The notes beneath the pieces are model-generated. The model ran no database searches, was not told the DNA's origin, and worked only from the letters and a program-made list of their open reading frames with translations. Shown here piece by piece: positions 46,204 to 59,444 of a DNA stretch of 64,000 bases. This DNA comes from Branchiostoma lanceolatum (Eukaryota > Chordata > Leptocardii > Amphioxiformes > Branchiostomatidae): contig NC_089726.1 of the NCBI RefSeq assembly GCF_035083965.1, positions 15,443,501-15,507,500 on the forward strand, written 5' to 3'. Made by a program: the position numbers and the translations under genes. How positions within the stretch are numbered: the first letter of the stretch is position 1; the number at the start of each line of letters is the position of its first letter.

Positions 46204-47033
46204 GGTGCGACTTTTCAGGTTTCAGCGCAGCGAAAAATACACGCCCTACACCGAAACACAATATGAAATATAGCCTTAACAAAGAAATTAGTAACCAAGG
46301 AAGAAAGAAAATCAAATTTAGTGCTTGGCAAACATCGCTTGTTTTTCAAGCGAGACAAATCATATCGACACATAATCGTTTTCTTTGTTTGCTTGCTTGT
46401 TTGTTCGTTACATATTAAAAGAGGGGTGCAAAAACAACCTTTAAAGACATTCTACTTTTTGCTCATGGTTGAAAAACTATAATCTTTATTGCATTACTTT
46501 ATACATGTACCCATAGGAGAAAAACATGTTTTTCTTTGCCTGATATTTTTCGTGTTCGTCACGCAACAGGTAGCCATGTTTTTGTGCTAATGCACACATT
46601 AATAGATTTTCTGCAATAAAGTCTATATGTTTGAATTATTTTTTTACAAAGACAGGGACAATGTGGAACTGCAATAGTACATAGTTAGTAACTTATTCTA
46701 ACACTGCCACATGCAAAGAACAACATTAGCGTAACAAGAGTCCATAGAACATAATCCTCCGTCAAGTAATCATGAGATCTCTAGTGCAGCACCCCGGCCA
46801 GGTGTGCACAGTTTAGATATATAGAAGTGCCTTATACTGGGGGACGTTGGGTTGGAGATCTGTTTGGACTTATCTTTACGGGGTGGTAAAATTATGTATC
46901 TTAGTGGAATTATGTTAGTAGATGTTAGCCACCACTTAAGCAGGTAAACATTTCTAAAGAAATTTCTGACGTACTGCCCAATATTCACAAGGCAGAGAGA
47001 TGTCAACATAAAGTTCGATTTGGTCTGTCTATG

Positions 47034-47083
47034 CCAGAATGTATCTCAATGGATCAAATATTATCCATTGAGATACATTCTGG
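47034..47083. repeat. Perfect inverted repeat, 21-bp arms and 8-nt loop
   Basis: ccagaatgtatctcaatggat, loop caaatatt, then the exact complement. It has the size of a small RNA hairpin but is fully complementary, and lies between genes A and B. Confidence 0.8.
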
Positions 47084-47984
47084 TATACCTGACTACAGAC
47101 TGACATGGGTATAATATAGTAAACATATCATAGTATTTGAGAGATTCAATCAAAAATGATATTCATCATCTACAAGTCCTGGGCAACAGAAATAACCTGA
47201 AATCTCACCTTTTTTTTACCCGATTGGTGACACACAATCCTTAGCTCTGTGATTGCTCCACGTATATGTGTATGCGTATTTTCTACGGATATCAAATATT
47301 TGCCACATAAACGATGGTATTGGAAAGTTCACGTTTTGAAACGGCAAGTGCCAACAGGATAGTGGCGTACGTGTACGGTAGCAGACGTGGTGTATCCAAA
47401 ATGAGTATTGTCTGTTTAAACAGGGAACAATACAAAAAGGAAGCAACACATCATTGGCCCATTATTGTCTATTTATTGTCTTCACCAAGGAATGCAATAC
47501 GTATTGAAAATCAGAAAAAGTGAACGTACATTCAGAAAATTCCATACGAATAGCAAACTGATCTATTACATGTATACCAATCAGTCCAGCATGGACATTA
47601 CTGCCCAGTATGCATGGTTACAGTTGTTGGTTTCAGCTTCTATAGAACATTTGACTCATTCACGGCCACTGTCATTATCAGCAGCGATTGTACATGCTTA
47701 ATACATTTAAATCTGTAAAAACATTGTTTGCTTTTTTTAATGTTCCTGTACTGTTGCTAATTTAGTAAAATTTGCTGATCTGACACAAGCTTAAATGTTC
47801 GAACACGAGCGATTGTCAATGATGATCATTGCCTGCAGACCTCTGCCTGCAAACTCTGATGCAGACCTGCCCAAAGGTAGAAAAGCATCATTATCTTAAC
47901 AATTTCATTTCATATTATTTCATATTTCATTTTGTAGACACTGATTGTAAGTGACATTCATTTTACATCATGTATGTACCACAC

Positions 47985-48020
47985 ACACAAACACACACAC
48001 ACAAACACACACACACACAC

Positions 48021-48087
<67 letters not shown>

Positions 48088-48184
48088 CACATACACGTAC
48101 ATACATACATACATACATACACGTACATACAGCACATGCTCTCTCTCTCTCTGTCTCTCTCTGTCTCTCTCTCTGTCTCTCTCC

Positions 48185-48238
<54 letters not shown>
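47985..48238. repeat. Compound (CA)n-(CT)n-(TA)n microsatellite
   Basis: CA run to about 48085, cata/tctg units, then a perfect TA run 48189-48236. The matching site in the other copy is 59321-59438. Confidence 0.95.
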
Positions 48239-49337
48239 CAAAATTATCCAGAACTATTGGTGCATCTGCCATTCAATTGAATGTGGCTTATCGCTAGGAT
48301 ACTTTTCAATAAGTCATTACCATGGTACCTCATCAGATGCAGAACATGGCAAGCAACAAGGACATTTTATGACTCACATCCAATACAAACTATGTAGATA
48401 CACCTTGTCTTTCTGAATTGCATACTTCAATCTCAAACTAAAGTAAAATAGGTACTAAGTGATACTAAGTACTAAGTGATCTTTCACAAGAACTTCTTAA
48501 TACCAGCATTCCTTCCTTCCAATGCTCTGCAATCAAAATTGATAATATGTTTGTTGTTGAATGTTGACATACTGTCATTAGCAGCTATTTCACCCTGATT
48601 GCTATGTAAAACCAACCATAACAGTAGCAGCTACTTGGCTACGTGTGTAGCTCGGCTTTCTGATAAATCTAAGTGCACAAAAACTGATTTCCTCTTACAG
48701 GTTATAATTTTAATAGCGTAAAAACATTGTTTGCTTTCCTTACAATCTACGAATCTACCCATCACAACAGGATTCAAGTTCGCCAAGCATCCGCACAACG
48801 TTTTAGAAATCTTTACTGACATAAAGGCACACAGGTCTATTGACAAAGTCATTCAAAACTAGTATGAGATACGAAGTAATGAAAGATTTTGAATTTTGAT
48901 AAACATTGTATTTAAACATCATCGATGCTTCCTGTGCAGTGTGCTTGGTGACACACAATTGTTACCACTGCTATTCTATTACTGAACATGTACATGTAAA
49001 AAAACACAAGAACCGTTAAATCACATGTGTTTCTTTATGTGTCTTCTAGTTTAGCAGGCACAAAGGCCTTGCCCTACTGAAATTAACAAAGAACTCATGG
49101 AAAGACATCCACCAGTGCTGTCCAAAGCCAACACGGCCTTTTCAGTTATTAGTTATTATCATAAAATTATACAGCTAGGCTTTATGGACCAATCATGAAA
49201 ATTCTCCATTCTTATTTGTTAATGAGATTTTAAGATGAAAGCCGTAAATTTAATGATCGACCAATAGATTGAATGTAGAAATGATGGATTTAAACCTTTT
49301 AACGATGTCAGTTTGAATTAGCCATATGACGATAACG

Positions 49338-49448
49338 TTAATGACCCGTTTTTTCCTCGGTGTTTACGGTGACATAACGCTTTGCTCACACGGTGGTATA
49401 TACTGGTTAGGCGTTATGTTACCATAAACACCTCGGTTGGGTCATTAG
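49338..49448. repeat. Hairpin element 3' of gene B
   Basis: ttaatgaccc..cctcggtgtttacggtgacataacgc pairs with gcgttatgttaccataaacacctcggttgggtcattag, arms of about 40 bp. It is located 130 bp beyond the gene B stop codon. Confidence 0.75.
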
Positions 49449-49580
49449 CCCAGAGCCATGTGATGCAGATTTATCTTACAATAAATGTGCCCATTTTTTT
49501 TCAATCGTCCCTCTTCCTGTCTTGTTTGGAGACACAAGGTTGGATTTTTTTTCTCTCATGGTAAGAATGGAGTATTGTCA

Positions 49581-52500
49581 TTATTTTGTTCCCTTGCAAA
49601 TGAAGGGATAGTCACGGTAGCACTGGTCATCGTTCCACTGTCCCTTTCGCACTTCATCCCCCCAAAACCAGCCGCTAACTTTTCCATCCTGTTGAATAAA
49701 AACACAAAGAACAATGTCATTTTGTTTTTACTATTCTTAGTTCTTGGCACATTGGCACACCAAGTCAATGTGTGTCCTCATCAGTGATAGGACACTTTAG
49801 ATAATGGATTAGCCGAAAGATCCGGTGGGCATGACTTATTTGCTGTCAATCTCAGTAATGCAATGACATTCATCAGTTTTCTTCCATGCATTGGTACGGA
49901 TTGAAAAAAGGTTTGACAGCAGCCAAAGCATTAAATGGTTAAAAATAAAACACAACACTAATATGACATATAATTGTCTAGCAATATATCCAACCTCAGC
50001 AAATTCGAACACCCACCTTTGAGTACATTCCAACGCAGTCCTGCCCCTGGAATCTTCCAAAAATATGCAAATGTTTGTTGTTGTTAGGCTCGCCCGGCTC
50101 CCAGTTCGTGTAGGACACCTCCGACCCATCCGTGAAGTGAGTGAACTTTCCATCTTTGCGATGAAGTCCGAACCAGACGAGATGAGCACCCCACTTCCCA
50201 CCAGGAGCTGAAATTCAAAGAAAGTATTTTGTAATAGGGTTTATTAGTGATGAATGCACAACTTCTGCTTCGTCTTTTAAAGACATATTTGTTTGGTAGA
50301 AATATGAACACCCCACTTCCCACCAGGAGGTGAAATTCAAAGAAATACTGTGGTTTATCAGCCAGTCCAACATGTAATGCTGTTTTTAATAAAGGTTTAT
50401 TAGTGGTGATTGCACCAATTCTGTTTCGTGCTTTAAAGACATATTTGTTTGGTAGGAATGTTGAATGGACCGATGGTCACATGGGGGGCATTTCAACGTT
50501 TATTGAACTATTTCTCATACCAATCAACAATACTGCTATATCAATATTCAATGATGATTATACTGTACTATCTTATCCACAAGATGCCAAAATTATCTTC
50601 AAATGCGCCTGCTTACTGGCATGGAATCTGCAAATTTGCATCTTTTGATGAGATTGTTAACCATTACTTTATGGCCTTTGTAAAGGCAGAATGGTAAAAT
50701 TATCATCAAATATCTTCCAGGACACGTAGATGTTTTTATAAGGAAAATCTACTCCAAATCTCTATAAATGATTTAATATTACCTTATAATGTCAAGGCTG
50801 ATTGATGATATTGTGGTCTCATATCAATATCAAATTGGGGCTTCTGACTGGTCAATGTCACTTAGCTATATGATGACATTCAGCAAAAAAAATCATTTTA
50901 CCCATTCTGTTCTTTTATAGACCGTCACTCAACGCAGATAGCGGGGGTGAGCACTTCTTGGTTGTTTGGGCTTATTGCAGACGTCACGTGTATGTAACGT
51001 CACTTGGCCTAGGTGATTGATAACTGCAGTGGGACAGTCGAAAAGTTGATGTACTAACTTCTTGTGTTTCCGCCCTGTACTATAACTAAGGGGTATTGAA
51101 TGATACCCACCACCAGTGATGATACCCTTGATGAAATTGGCCTCGTCACGGCTTGTGATAGACGCCAGATTTGCACCCTGTTGTTTACAACGTGAGTTCG
51201 CTGTTTCCCAGTTGGCAGCGTCTTTCATCAACTTGTAGCAGTGGTTTTTATGTCCACTCCACCCAGCACGACATGGTATGGCTGTAACAAAAACGATAGT
51301 TACTATGGAATAAAATTAACTGGAAACAATATAAATAGGCTAAAGCATTATTTTACTACACATTTGATTAGAACAAAAAAGTCCCCACCTTGCTGGCAGT
51401 TCTTTCCAGTCCATCCAGGGTCACAGGTACATTCGTATCCGCCATCTTGGTTCACACAGCGTCCATATTGGCATGGTTTCCTGGTGCACTCATTCAGGTC
51501 TGCGTCAAAATGAAAGAGACGTTGTTGTGCTAAATAGAAAATACTGACAAGCAACTAAAGGTATTTAGACATTACAAACAATTTGACAAGGCCCTTACGA
51601 CCAACAAAGAGAAAGGTTCCAGTCACACTGCATTTAAAACTTTGACTGCTACACAAAAAGAACTCACCTTGCTGACAGTTCCGTCCAGTCCATCCAGGGT
51701 CGCAGGTACATTTGTATCCGCCATCTTGGTTCACACAGTGTCCGTGTTGGCATGGTCTCCTGGTGCATTCATTCAGGTCTGTGTCAGAAGAGAGGAAACT
51801 TTATTGTGCAAAATGGAACTTACTGAAAAACAACTACAGCACATAGAAGTTAGACATTTCAGCTTGTTTAAAAGAATGGCAGTCAATCGGTCAAGGACCT
51901 TAAACTAATAGAGAAAAGAAATTTCATAACATGGGGGATTGGGCCAGTGTGAAATCAGAAGAAGAATATAATCCACGTGAATGTAAATTCTGTGGCAGGG
52001 CCAGGCCCAGCGTGAAATCAGTAGGGGGATAATCAGTGTGAATGTACGTTCAGTACCAGGGACAGGACCATCAAAATGGAACAAATTTACAAGCCTCGAC
52101 AATACATTTAAATTCATTTTAAAAAGTCCTGTCACACTGCATTAAAAGTTTGCCTGCTACTGAAAAAGAACTTACCTTGCTGACAGTTCTGTCCAGTCCA
52201 CCCAGGGTCACAGGTACAGTTGTATCCGCCATCTTGGTTCACACAGCGTCCGCGATGGCATGGTTTCCTGGTACATTCATTCATGTCTGTGTCAAAATTG
52301 CGGAAACGCTCGTTAAGGTATTGCAAGCCGCTTATATGCAGAAGAATTAGATTAGTAACGTAAGGTGAGTGAGTGAGTGAGTGAGTGAGTGAGTGAGTGA
52401 GTGAGTGAGTGAGTGAATAAGAGTAGGTGAATGAGTAAGAGTTAGTGAGAGTGAGAGTGCGTGAGTGAATGAATTAATGAATGGATGATTGATTGATTGA

Positions 52501-55240
52501 TTGATTGAGTGAGTGAGTGAGTGAGTGAGTGAGTGAGTGAGTGAGTGAGTGAGTGAGTGAGAGTGAGTTTGAGTTTTATTGAGATCTCCATTAGTGTTCA
52601 ATTATTACAATCTTACACTATTCTTCCTGGAGTCCATTCACATTGATACATTAAAATCCAAAAACAAGAAGAAAACATATACAAATGATAGACAGTCATG
52701 ACCAAAATCAAATGTGATACAAGACATCTACAATTGACAGACAGTAATGAACAAAATCAAATGTAAATAAAAATCAAATGTGATGCAAGAAAAATAGCGT
52801 GAGGGGTCAGAGGTCAACTTGAAATACATATGTACATACATTCAGCTACCACCATTGTTGTAATGGCTTATTTGTGTACTTAAGTGTAATCAGTCTTTCT
52901 TTGAGAAATGTTTTGAACAGTGAAGGTGCGGATGCTTTGATGTGTTGTGGAAAGGTGTTATATGAATGAGTGAGTGAGTGAGTGAGTGAGAGTGAGAATG
53001 AGTGAGAGTGAGAGTGAGTGAGAGTGAGTGAGTGAGTGAATGAATGAGTGAATTATTGAGTGACAACATAAATCACCTTGCTGACAGTTCTGTCCAGTCC
53101 ATCCCGTAGAGCAGGTGCAGTTGTATCCAGTATCTTTGTTCACACAGGTGCCATGCTGGCAGGGCTTCAGCATACATCCGTTCATGACTGTGGTGGAAAA
53201 AAGTATCAACAAGAAGAAGAACAAAGTATCTAATATTTTGCCTGTCGGTATGTATGTCCGTCTATCTGCGTGTGTCTATCCACATCTCTTTAACTGTTTG
53301 TGTGTTTCTGCAGTTCTCAATATATACAATTCAGCGAATCCATCCTCAGCGCTAGCTGCTTAGAATATTTTGTCTGTTGGACTGGAAGGGTGGCAAAGCA
53401 GAAAGATAATGAGGGACTGAAGTCTGTCGTCTCTTTCTGCCTAGATTGTTTAAAGGTATTTTATTTTCGTCACAATTGATATCGTAGCATCAATGCACCA
53501 GAGAGAATCCCATGTTTGCTTACCTATGATCAATTGAAAGTCGGAAGAATTACTGAAAGAGAGAAAATCCGCTAATTGCCGGCTTCGATTTTATCATTAG
53601 AAAGTTCTAGAGGATTACAAGAGAGTGGCTCCTGCTTTTATGCCCTCTACTTGTCTCCTATTGGCTGTTTCTTTCTAAGCAGGATAGGCCTAGGGCGCTC
53701 TTGTGAAATAGCCAATCAGAATGTAGGTTCTCTTTTGCACCGACTGGATAAGCTACTGAGCACTGAGGATCCCAAACAAGCATTACATACCTGTGGTTGG
53801 CAGGGGCGTGATTGTTACTGGCAGGGTGTCGGTGGTCAGACTGGTGATTGCGAATGGTTCCGTCAACTCCAGTTCAGTTGGTGCAGCAAGCGAAGTAGTT
53901 TGGTTACCGTCGTCGAAGAATGTCGTCAATAGTGGAGGCCCTGGCGCCTTTAAGGTCGCCCTGATCATCATGTCGTCTTGTATCTTCGAACCGTTTGCCT
54001 CCTACAAGCGTATAACAAACATCTGTGTGAGAAGCCGGTTCTCGACAGCTTCTTTTGGGGATCGAACCATGGACAATCTAGAAATTCTAGTTCGTAGATA
54101 TTTGTGCATAAAATAACATAGGCGCGACAGGGTCAACAAGATCTATATAATGATATACATATATAATGGCCCTGCAGTTGAAAAAGGCAACTGTGTGCTG
54201 CGAAGCGACTGTTGCAAATGGCACATTTTGATGAAGACCTTCTGGCCTACCTTTCTCTCATGTACGGCATGAGTTGCCAGGATTGAAGCGGTGATAACTG
54301 ACGCCATCACCAGCATCCCACAACCCAGTGCAGGCAAGATTACTCTGTTAGATTTCACCTTAGTCCACATGCCAATGACACGTGCTAAAATAGAACACAA
54401 AAGATAACAGGCTGTTAGGGGATCCCAACCTATATGGACCCCTACAGCTATTTGCCACCCAACAATCAAGACCATGGTATGTCAAAACAGAAGATATTCA
54501 GAAAAATTCATGACCATCCATCAAGCCCATCTTGAGTTAAAGTTTTTCTCATTAATTATGCAAATGAGGTCCTCATTTGCATAGTTGATATCAATTAACA
54601 TTTCTCTCTTCCTCAGATATATATGTCACATGTTTGAGAGTCCTACCATGGAATTTGGCGGCTGTATAAACTTTCCTCATTAATTATGCAAATTAGATAT
54701 TGATTTGCATAATAAGTATCTAATCATGTACATCATCAATCAAGCTATCTACTTACCAAAATTCATGACCATTCATCAAGCCCTTCTTGAGTTATACCCT
54801 TTCAAAGTCTGAACCAAAACCTGCTCCTGCAGTTCCAAAAAAGCTGCTAGGGGGCCAAAACCTATACCATTTACTCTCTGTCCAAAGAGCTATCTACCAC
54901 TAAAAATCAGTTCCATAGCTTGTCCATAACACGAGATATCAAAACAGGAAGTTCCGCTGCAGTACCTTAACAAGCCGCTAGGGGACCCAAAATCTAATCA
55001 TTTCCAAGTCTCATCAAGACCTACCCACCTACCAAATATCAAGACAATCCATCTAAGCCTTATTGAGTTACGCTGGTGGTTACAAACATACATACAAACG
55101 CTACCCTCTGCATAACCTTCTCGGCGAAGGTAAAAAGCACAATATCAAGGACACATGGAGGCTCACAAATGACCCTGACCTTCGCAAGACCTAGCCACAT
55201 ACCAAATATCATCAGAAAAACACACACAAACAGACACGCA

Positions 55241-55280
<40 letters not shown>

Positions 55281-56442
55281 AAAAACAATACTGCCTTTAG
55301 GCTTTACGTTAAAATGTATAAAGCTTCTAATTCTTAAGTAGGAATTCAAATTCACTAAAAGACGTTACTGCTGTGTCGGTTTTCCACATGCCTTTCCAAG
55401 CAGTTAAAATGAACAACCAAACAAACAGCCAAAAAAAATCTAATCCTCTATATCACAAGAAATTCAAGCATTCCCTATAGCTAGTGAAAGCATGATGGTC
55501 TATACAAACATAACGATGCAAATACGAAACAGTGCATTTGTATACATGATGCACGCAATGCTACGAAGCCCCAAGCAATATATACATTGTAGTACATGTA
55601 TATAACGCATAAATCGGTAACTCCAAAATGATCCCCGCTCATAAGCATTAATCTGAATATGAAATATCTATACAATATTGTGTGGACCTTCATAATCAAC
55701 ATGTGTACACCAAGAGCTGCAGCACTGTGTTGCATGTTGCATGTTACAGGAGCTGAAAATGCAAATGTTTGAAAGAAACGATAAAAAAATCTTTTAAGGA
55801 TCTGTAAAATCTAAAAGACATGAAACATGCAAACGGGCAACCATAGATTGACCTATACAAAGTCTTGATCTGTTGATTTCTCCTAAATGCCTGATTTTAA
55901 ATCAGAGTACCAATTAATATTTCATGACAAAGGCTTTGGAACTTTCTGGTCCTATCGACTATAGCAGCAATGGCTGGTCCCTGATTTGTGAGTGTATCTT
56001 TAGACGTACCTTTAGCCTTGCAAGCGAGGCTCACTTTCTCTTGAGCTTTGTGTTGGTAAACATCTGGCTTGTCGTCAGCAGACTCCTCTTCTTTGTGCCC
56101 GTGGATATCCTCCGGTTTGTCGTCAGCAGACTCTTCTTCTTTGTGTCCGTAGACATCTTCTGGCTTGCTGTAGACACACTCCTCTTCTGACTGCGGATAC
56201 TCCACCACGTGGTCTCCTATGGTCAGGTACCGAGGCTCGGGTGGACCAGGGTGCGGTTCGCTGTCGTCACTAGAAGCAGCGCCATTGGTTCCGGTACCCG
56301 TCTCTTTTTGGGCGGACGTGTCGTCATCCATGTGTTCCTCGAGCACAACGTGCAGACGCCCCGAGGTTAACCTAGTGATGTTCACGTCCTCCCCGTCTGA
56401 GCTCTCTCCGTCCGGCGAGAGCGTGTTGTCGGTTGCCGCCAT
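49581..56442 (-). CDS. Lectin gene B: type II membrane protein with 4 EGF modules and a C-type lectin domain (563 aa)
   Basis: Exons (minus): 56442-56010 cytoplasmic tail; 54384-54251 transmembrane ([19 protein letters not shown]); 54001-53791 Thr-rich stalk; EGF 53187-53077, 52286-52176, 51778-51668, 51499-51389; lectin domain 51281-51111, 50207-50017, 49688-49581. The total is 1,692 nt and phases are identical to gene A. The lectin domain has EPN (WEPGEPNNN) and QWNDDQC, the mannose-type calcium pattern. The tail is 144 residues, much longer than in gene A. It contains a tandem repeat (KPEDVYGHKEEESADD twice plus a partial third) and YLTI and VYGH tyrosine motifs. An acceptor-like gtgcag sits directly before AA-ATG, so an upstream exon is possible. 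A recent duplicate of gene A with fewer EGF exons. Confidence 0.85.
49843..49900 (-). pseudogene. Decayed duplicate of the last lectin exon in gene B
   Basis: Minus reading NAWKKTDECHCITEIDSK then stop resembles the end of a C-type lectin domain (W-N-D-x-x-C-x5-F-I-C). It lies between lectin exons 2 and 3. The upstream half is not preserved and no clean acceptor is seen. Gene C has two relatives (61107 and 61250). Confidence 0.4.
50308..50340 (-). repeat. Partial tandem duplicate of a lectin exon start
   Basis: caccccacttcccaccaggaggtgaaattcaaagaaa repeats the first codons and acceptor of exon 50207-50017. The AG is changed (ggaggtg for ggagctg), so the acceptor is lost. Confidence 0.6.
52364..52562. 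repeat. (GAGT)n microsatellite
   Basis: Two perfect gagt runs flank a diverged centre. It abuts the 3' end of the retrotransposon fragment at 52563-52963, as expected of a LINE 3' simple-repeat tail. Confidence 0.9.
52563..52963 (-). mobile_element. 3' end of a non-LTR retrotransposon
   Basis: On the minus strand an open frame reads SYNTFPQHIKASAPSLFKTF then LKERLITLKYTNKPLQQWW-stop. This resembles the W/Y-N-x-(L/F)-P-x-x-I-x-x-A-x-S-L-x-x-F-K end of LINE reverse-transcriptase ORFs. A 3' UTR of about 280 bp follows, then a terminal aataaaactcaaactc running into a simple repeat. Truncated, inside a gene B intron. Confidence 0.6.
54530..55285 (-). repeat. Cluster of dispersed repeat copies in gene B intron 1
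   Basis: Phrases such as ccattcatcaagcccttcttgagtta, aagacctacccacctaccaaatatcaagacaatcc and a terminal CA run (55226-55279) match other copies in this window. ATGCAAAT words occur as near-palindromes (54557-54583). Confidence 0.6.
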
Positions 56443-58089
56443 TTCTGCACCGGAAAAAATTGTAAACATTGAAACACAAATCATTGACTCCTTTCACTAA
56501 CGCTACATAATATAGGCCCCATGCCTAATCATGAAAAAAACTTAATTTGTAATTTCAAACGCTGTATTCCAGCCTTTAGCGAACAGACTATAACACAACA
56601 GGTTGAAATCGCTATTTTTTCCATGGAAAACTAAAGTTGCTCGTTTCGGGACGTCTGGGCAGTTCTTTTGTCACTTTTAGCAAAACGAAAGAATGAAAAG
56701 AAATAAATTGAGTTGTCGGCGACTATGGCGGATGTTATAAAAATTAGTTCCATTCAAAATACCTATCTATAAAGTCTACAATATCAATAATTATCTACTG
56801 TAACCAAGCAAAACCAATGATTAATATTTATCATTATAGTCATTGCTTCAATGTTTTTGAAACAAAAAAATAAGAAAGAGTAAAAAAGATTCAGATATCA
56901 AGGCGCAGGCAAAGCTTCATTTGAAGGCAAATTTAACACATATCAGGATTGCTTAGATAAATATAAAAACAACTAAAAGTACCTTATTTTGCCTCCTTAT
57001 ACCAGCCAATGTGTGAAGTCGTGTCCGCTGTAGGAATTACTCCAACTGGTCTCACCAGGGTGCGCGCACGTTATGTTTTAATTTTACATAAGCAAAGATC
57101 CCTTGTGCGTCTGTTTAAATAGCTTACAAAAATATATATGAGACTAATTTAAAAACACGTGACAAATTGAACACCCACCAGCTAAATAGACCAATCTACG
57201 GCTGCATAAGAAAATTGAGTGACGTTAAGTATGGTTATTCTTATTTCTTCAGCTTAAAAGAATTTTAATGCATCACTTAAGTTGTATAGTTAGCCAGGCC
57301 TGAACAAAAAGAGTGACCCTGTATTGATTAAAACAACAGACTTCGTTTGTTTGATTGTTTGTTTGTTAATTTGATTGATTATTTGCATGGAGACTAAATT
57401 TTGACAGAAAAACTTATCAATCAGACTGGAGGCTGTGAAACATTGAAAAACTGACCCATACCCCATCGTCGGTTCGAATACACTCTTTCCCAACCGTATT
57501 GAATCTGAGTTATGAATGTTCAACGGATTCAATGCTAGCTGCACTGTGACTGTGTGCATTTAGAAACAGATACACGACATAAATGTACACAGTCATATGT
57601 TCTTGTAGTGAGTCTGTATTTTGTGTACAATCTGTTTTATTTTCTCCGAAAAAATTTTTTCTAATACGCTGAGGTGTTGGGTAGACCACGTAACCTGCGA
57701 AATATGTTCTCATTAAAGCATTTACGAACGGACTCAAAGCTGGCGGTTTTATCAAACTACTGTATTACTCTCATCTTTAGTAGACAAGTTTGATTGGATT
57801 GTTGTTTTTACGTGAGCAAGGTTGTTTGTTCTACTCTGTGACCTTTAATAGTAACGCAATGATGTATTCAAATCTATAGGAATATTTGCATATTTGTAGG
57901 GGTATCATGATCCCTTTATTGCGGAACGTATCGAAACGTGAAAAATTACTATGGTAGCTGATCTACTCTACGAAAAACTGTGGTATCGGACGAGACTATT
58001 AAGCTGAGGAATCTTTGCTCGAATTTCTAACACGTAGATAGGTTTTTACGTACTGACTACATTCCAATATATACATGACTACATTACAA
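56443..58089. other. 5' flank of gene B
   Basis: About 150 bp next to the gene resemble the gene A 5' flank. The rest is AT-rich with no supported gene before the duplication block begins at about 58090. Confidence 0.5.
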
Positions 58090-58407
58090 TATGGATATAA
58101 TGTATTACACATAGTATTGGAGAGATTCAATCAAGTCCTTGACAACAGAAATTACCTGAAATCTTACCATTCCTTTACGCAATTTGACATACAATCCTTA
58201 GCTTTTTTACGCAATTTGACATACAATCCTTAGCTTTGTGATTGCTGTACGTATATGTGTGTGCATATTTTCTAAGAATATCACATAATTATTTTTTACT
58301 TCGGTTTTTGACAGACACGGACGACGTGGCACTGCACTCAAGTTTTTACAACTTATATTAACAGTACCACGTACAGATAACAACATACCCATTTTTATCT
58401 CTATACA

Positions 58408-58537
58408 CCTGGGCGAAGTGAGGAAAGTCGTGTAAATGGCCTTTCCCAAGGGCACAACATTGGTGGCGTCAGGGGGATTCGAACTCGTGACCTCTTGGTT
58501 CTGAGTCGAACACCCTGCCGTTACGCCACACGACCCC
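58408..58537 (-). mobile_element. tRNA-derived SINE
   Basis: On the minus strand, ggtcgtgtggcgtaacggcagggtg carries an A box and cacgagttcgaatccccc a B box. These are followed by tgtgcccttgggaaaggcc and acgactttcctcacttcgcccagg. It is absent from the matching place in the paralogous block (between 47225 and 47330), so it inserted after the duplication. Confidence 0.75.
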
Positions 58538-59332
58538 ACATAAAATGCCATATCACATAATTGCCACATAGACAATGGTATTGAAAAGTCGTTTTTAACA
58601 GTCAGGTCCATGGATCTTGCTATATTGTCGTACTGCGCAAGCGCCAACATGACAGTGGCGTACGTGTAGCGTTCCGAGGACCAGAAGGGAAACACAGTGT
58701 CCGGACCGTTAAACCCATCAAACTTAGTAGGCGTGGCGTATCCGAAATGGGATATTGCTGTTTAAACGCAGCAGACGTGGTGTATACAAAATGGGTTGTA
58801 TTATTCAAATAGGGAACAATATAAAAAGGAAACAACAAATCATTTGCCCATTATTGTCTATTTATTGCCTGTACCAAGGAATACAATACGTACAATAAGT
58901 CAGAAAAAAAGTGAACATATATTCATCAAATTCCATACGAATAGCAAACTGATCTATTTCATACATACCAATCAGTCCAGCATGGACATTCAATACTGCC
59001 TAGTATGCATGGTTACAATTGCTTTGTTTCAGCTTCTATGTAACATTTGACTCATCCACAGCAACTCTCGTTATCAGCAGTAATTCCTTTATACATTTGA
59101 ATCTGAACAAAAATTATTTTCTTTTTTAATATTTTCTTTAATTTTCACAGTCACGGCAATTAAGCCTGATCTGACACAACATTAAATGTTCGAACAAGAT
59201 CGATTGCCGATGATGATGATGACAGTCAAGATGACTCTGATGCAGACTCTGAACAATTTGATTACTCATATTATTTCATATTTCATTTTGTAGACAATGA
59301 TTGTATGTTTCATTCATTTTACACACACACAC

Positions 59333-59376
<44 letters not shown>

Positions 59377-59395
59377 ACAAATACACGTACATACA

Positions 59396-59444
<49 letters not shown>

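Larger units (their letters stand above)
47100..49560. repeat. Segmental duplication block, copy 3' of gene B
   Basis: Ordered matches to about 58090-60840 include gagagattcaatcaa, cacaatccttagct(c/t)tgtgattgct, attgtctatttattg(t/c)ct, gaatagcaaactgatctatt, the CA/TA microsatellites, and ctacttggctacgtgtgtagctcggctttctgataa. The copy 3' of gene A (32700-34140) is more diverged. No gene is visible. Confidence 0.75.
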
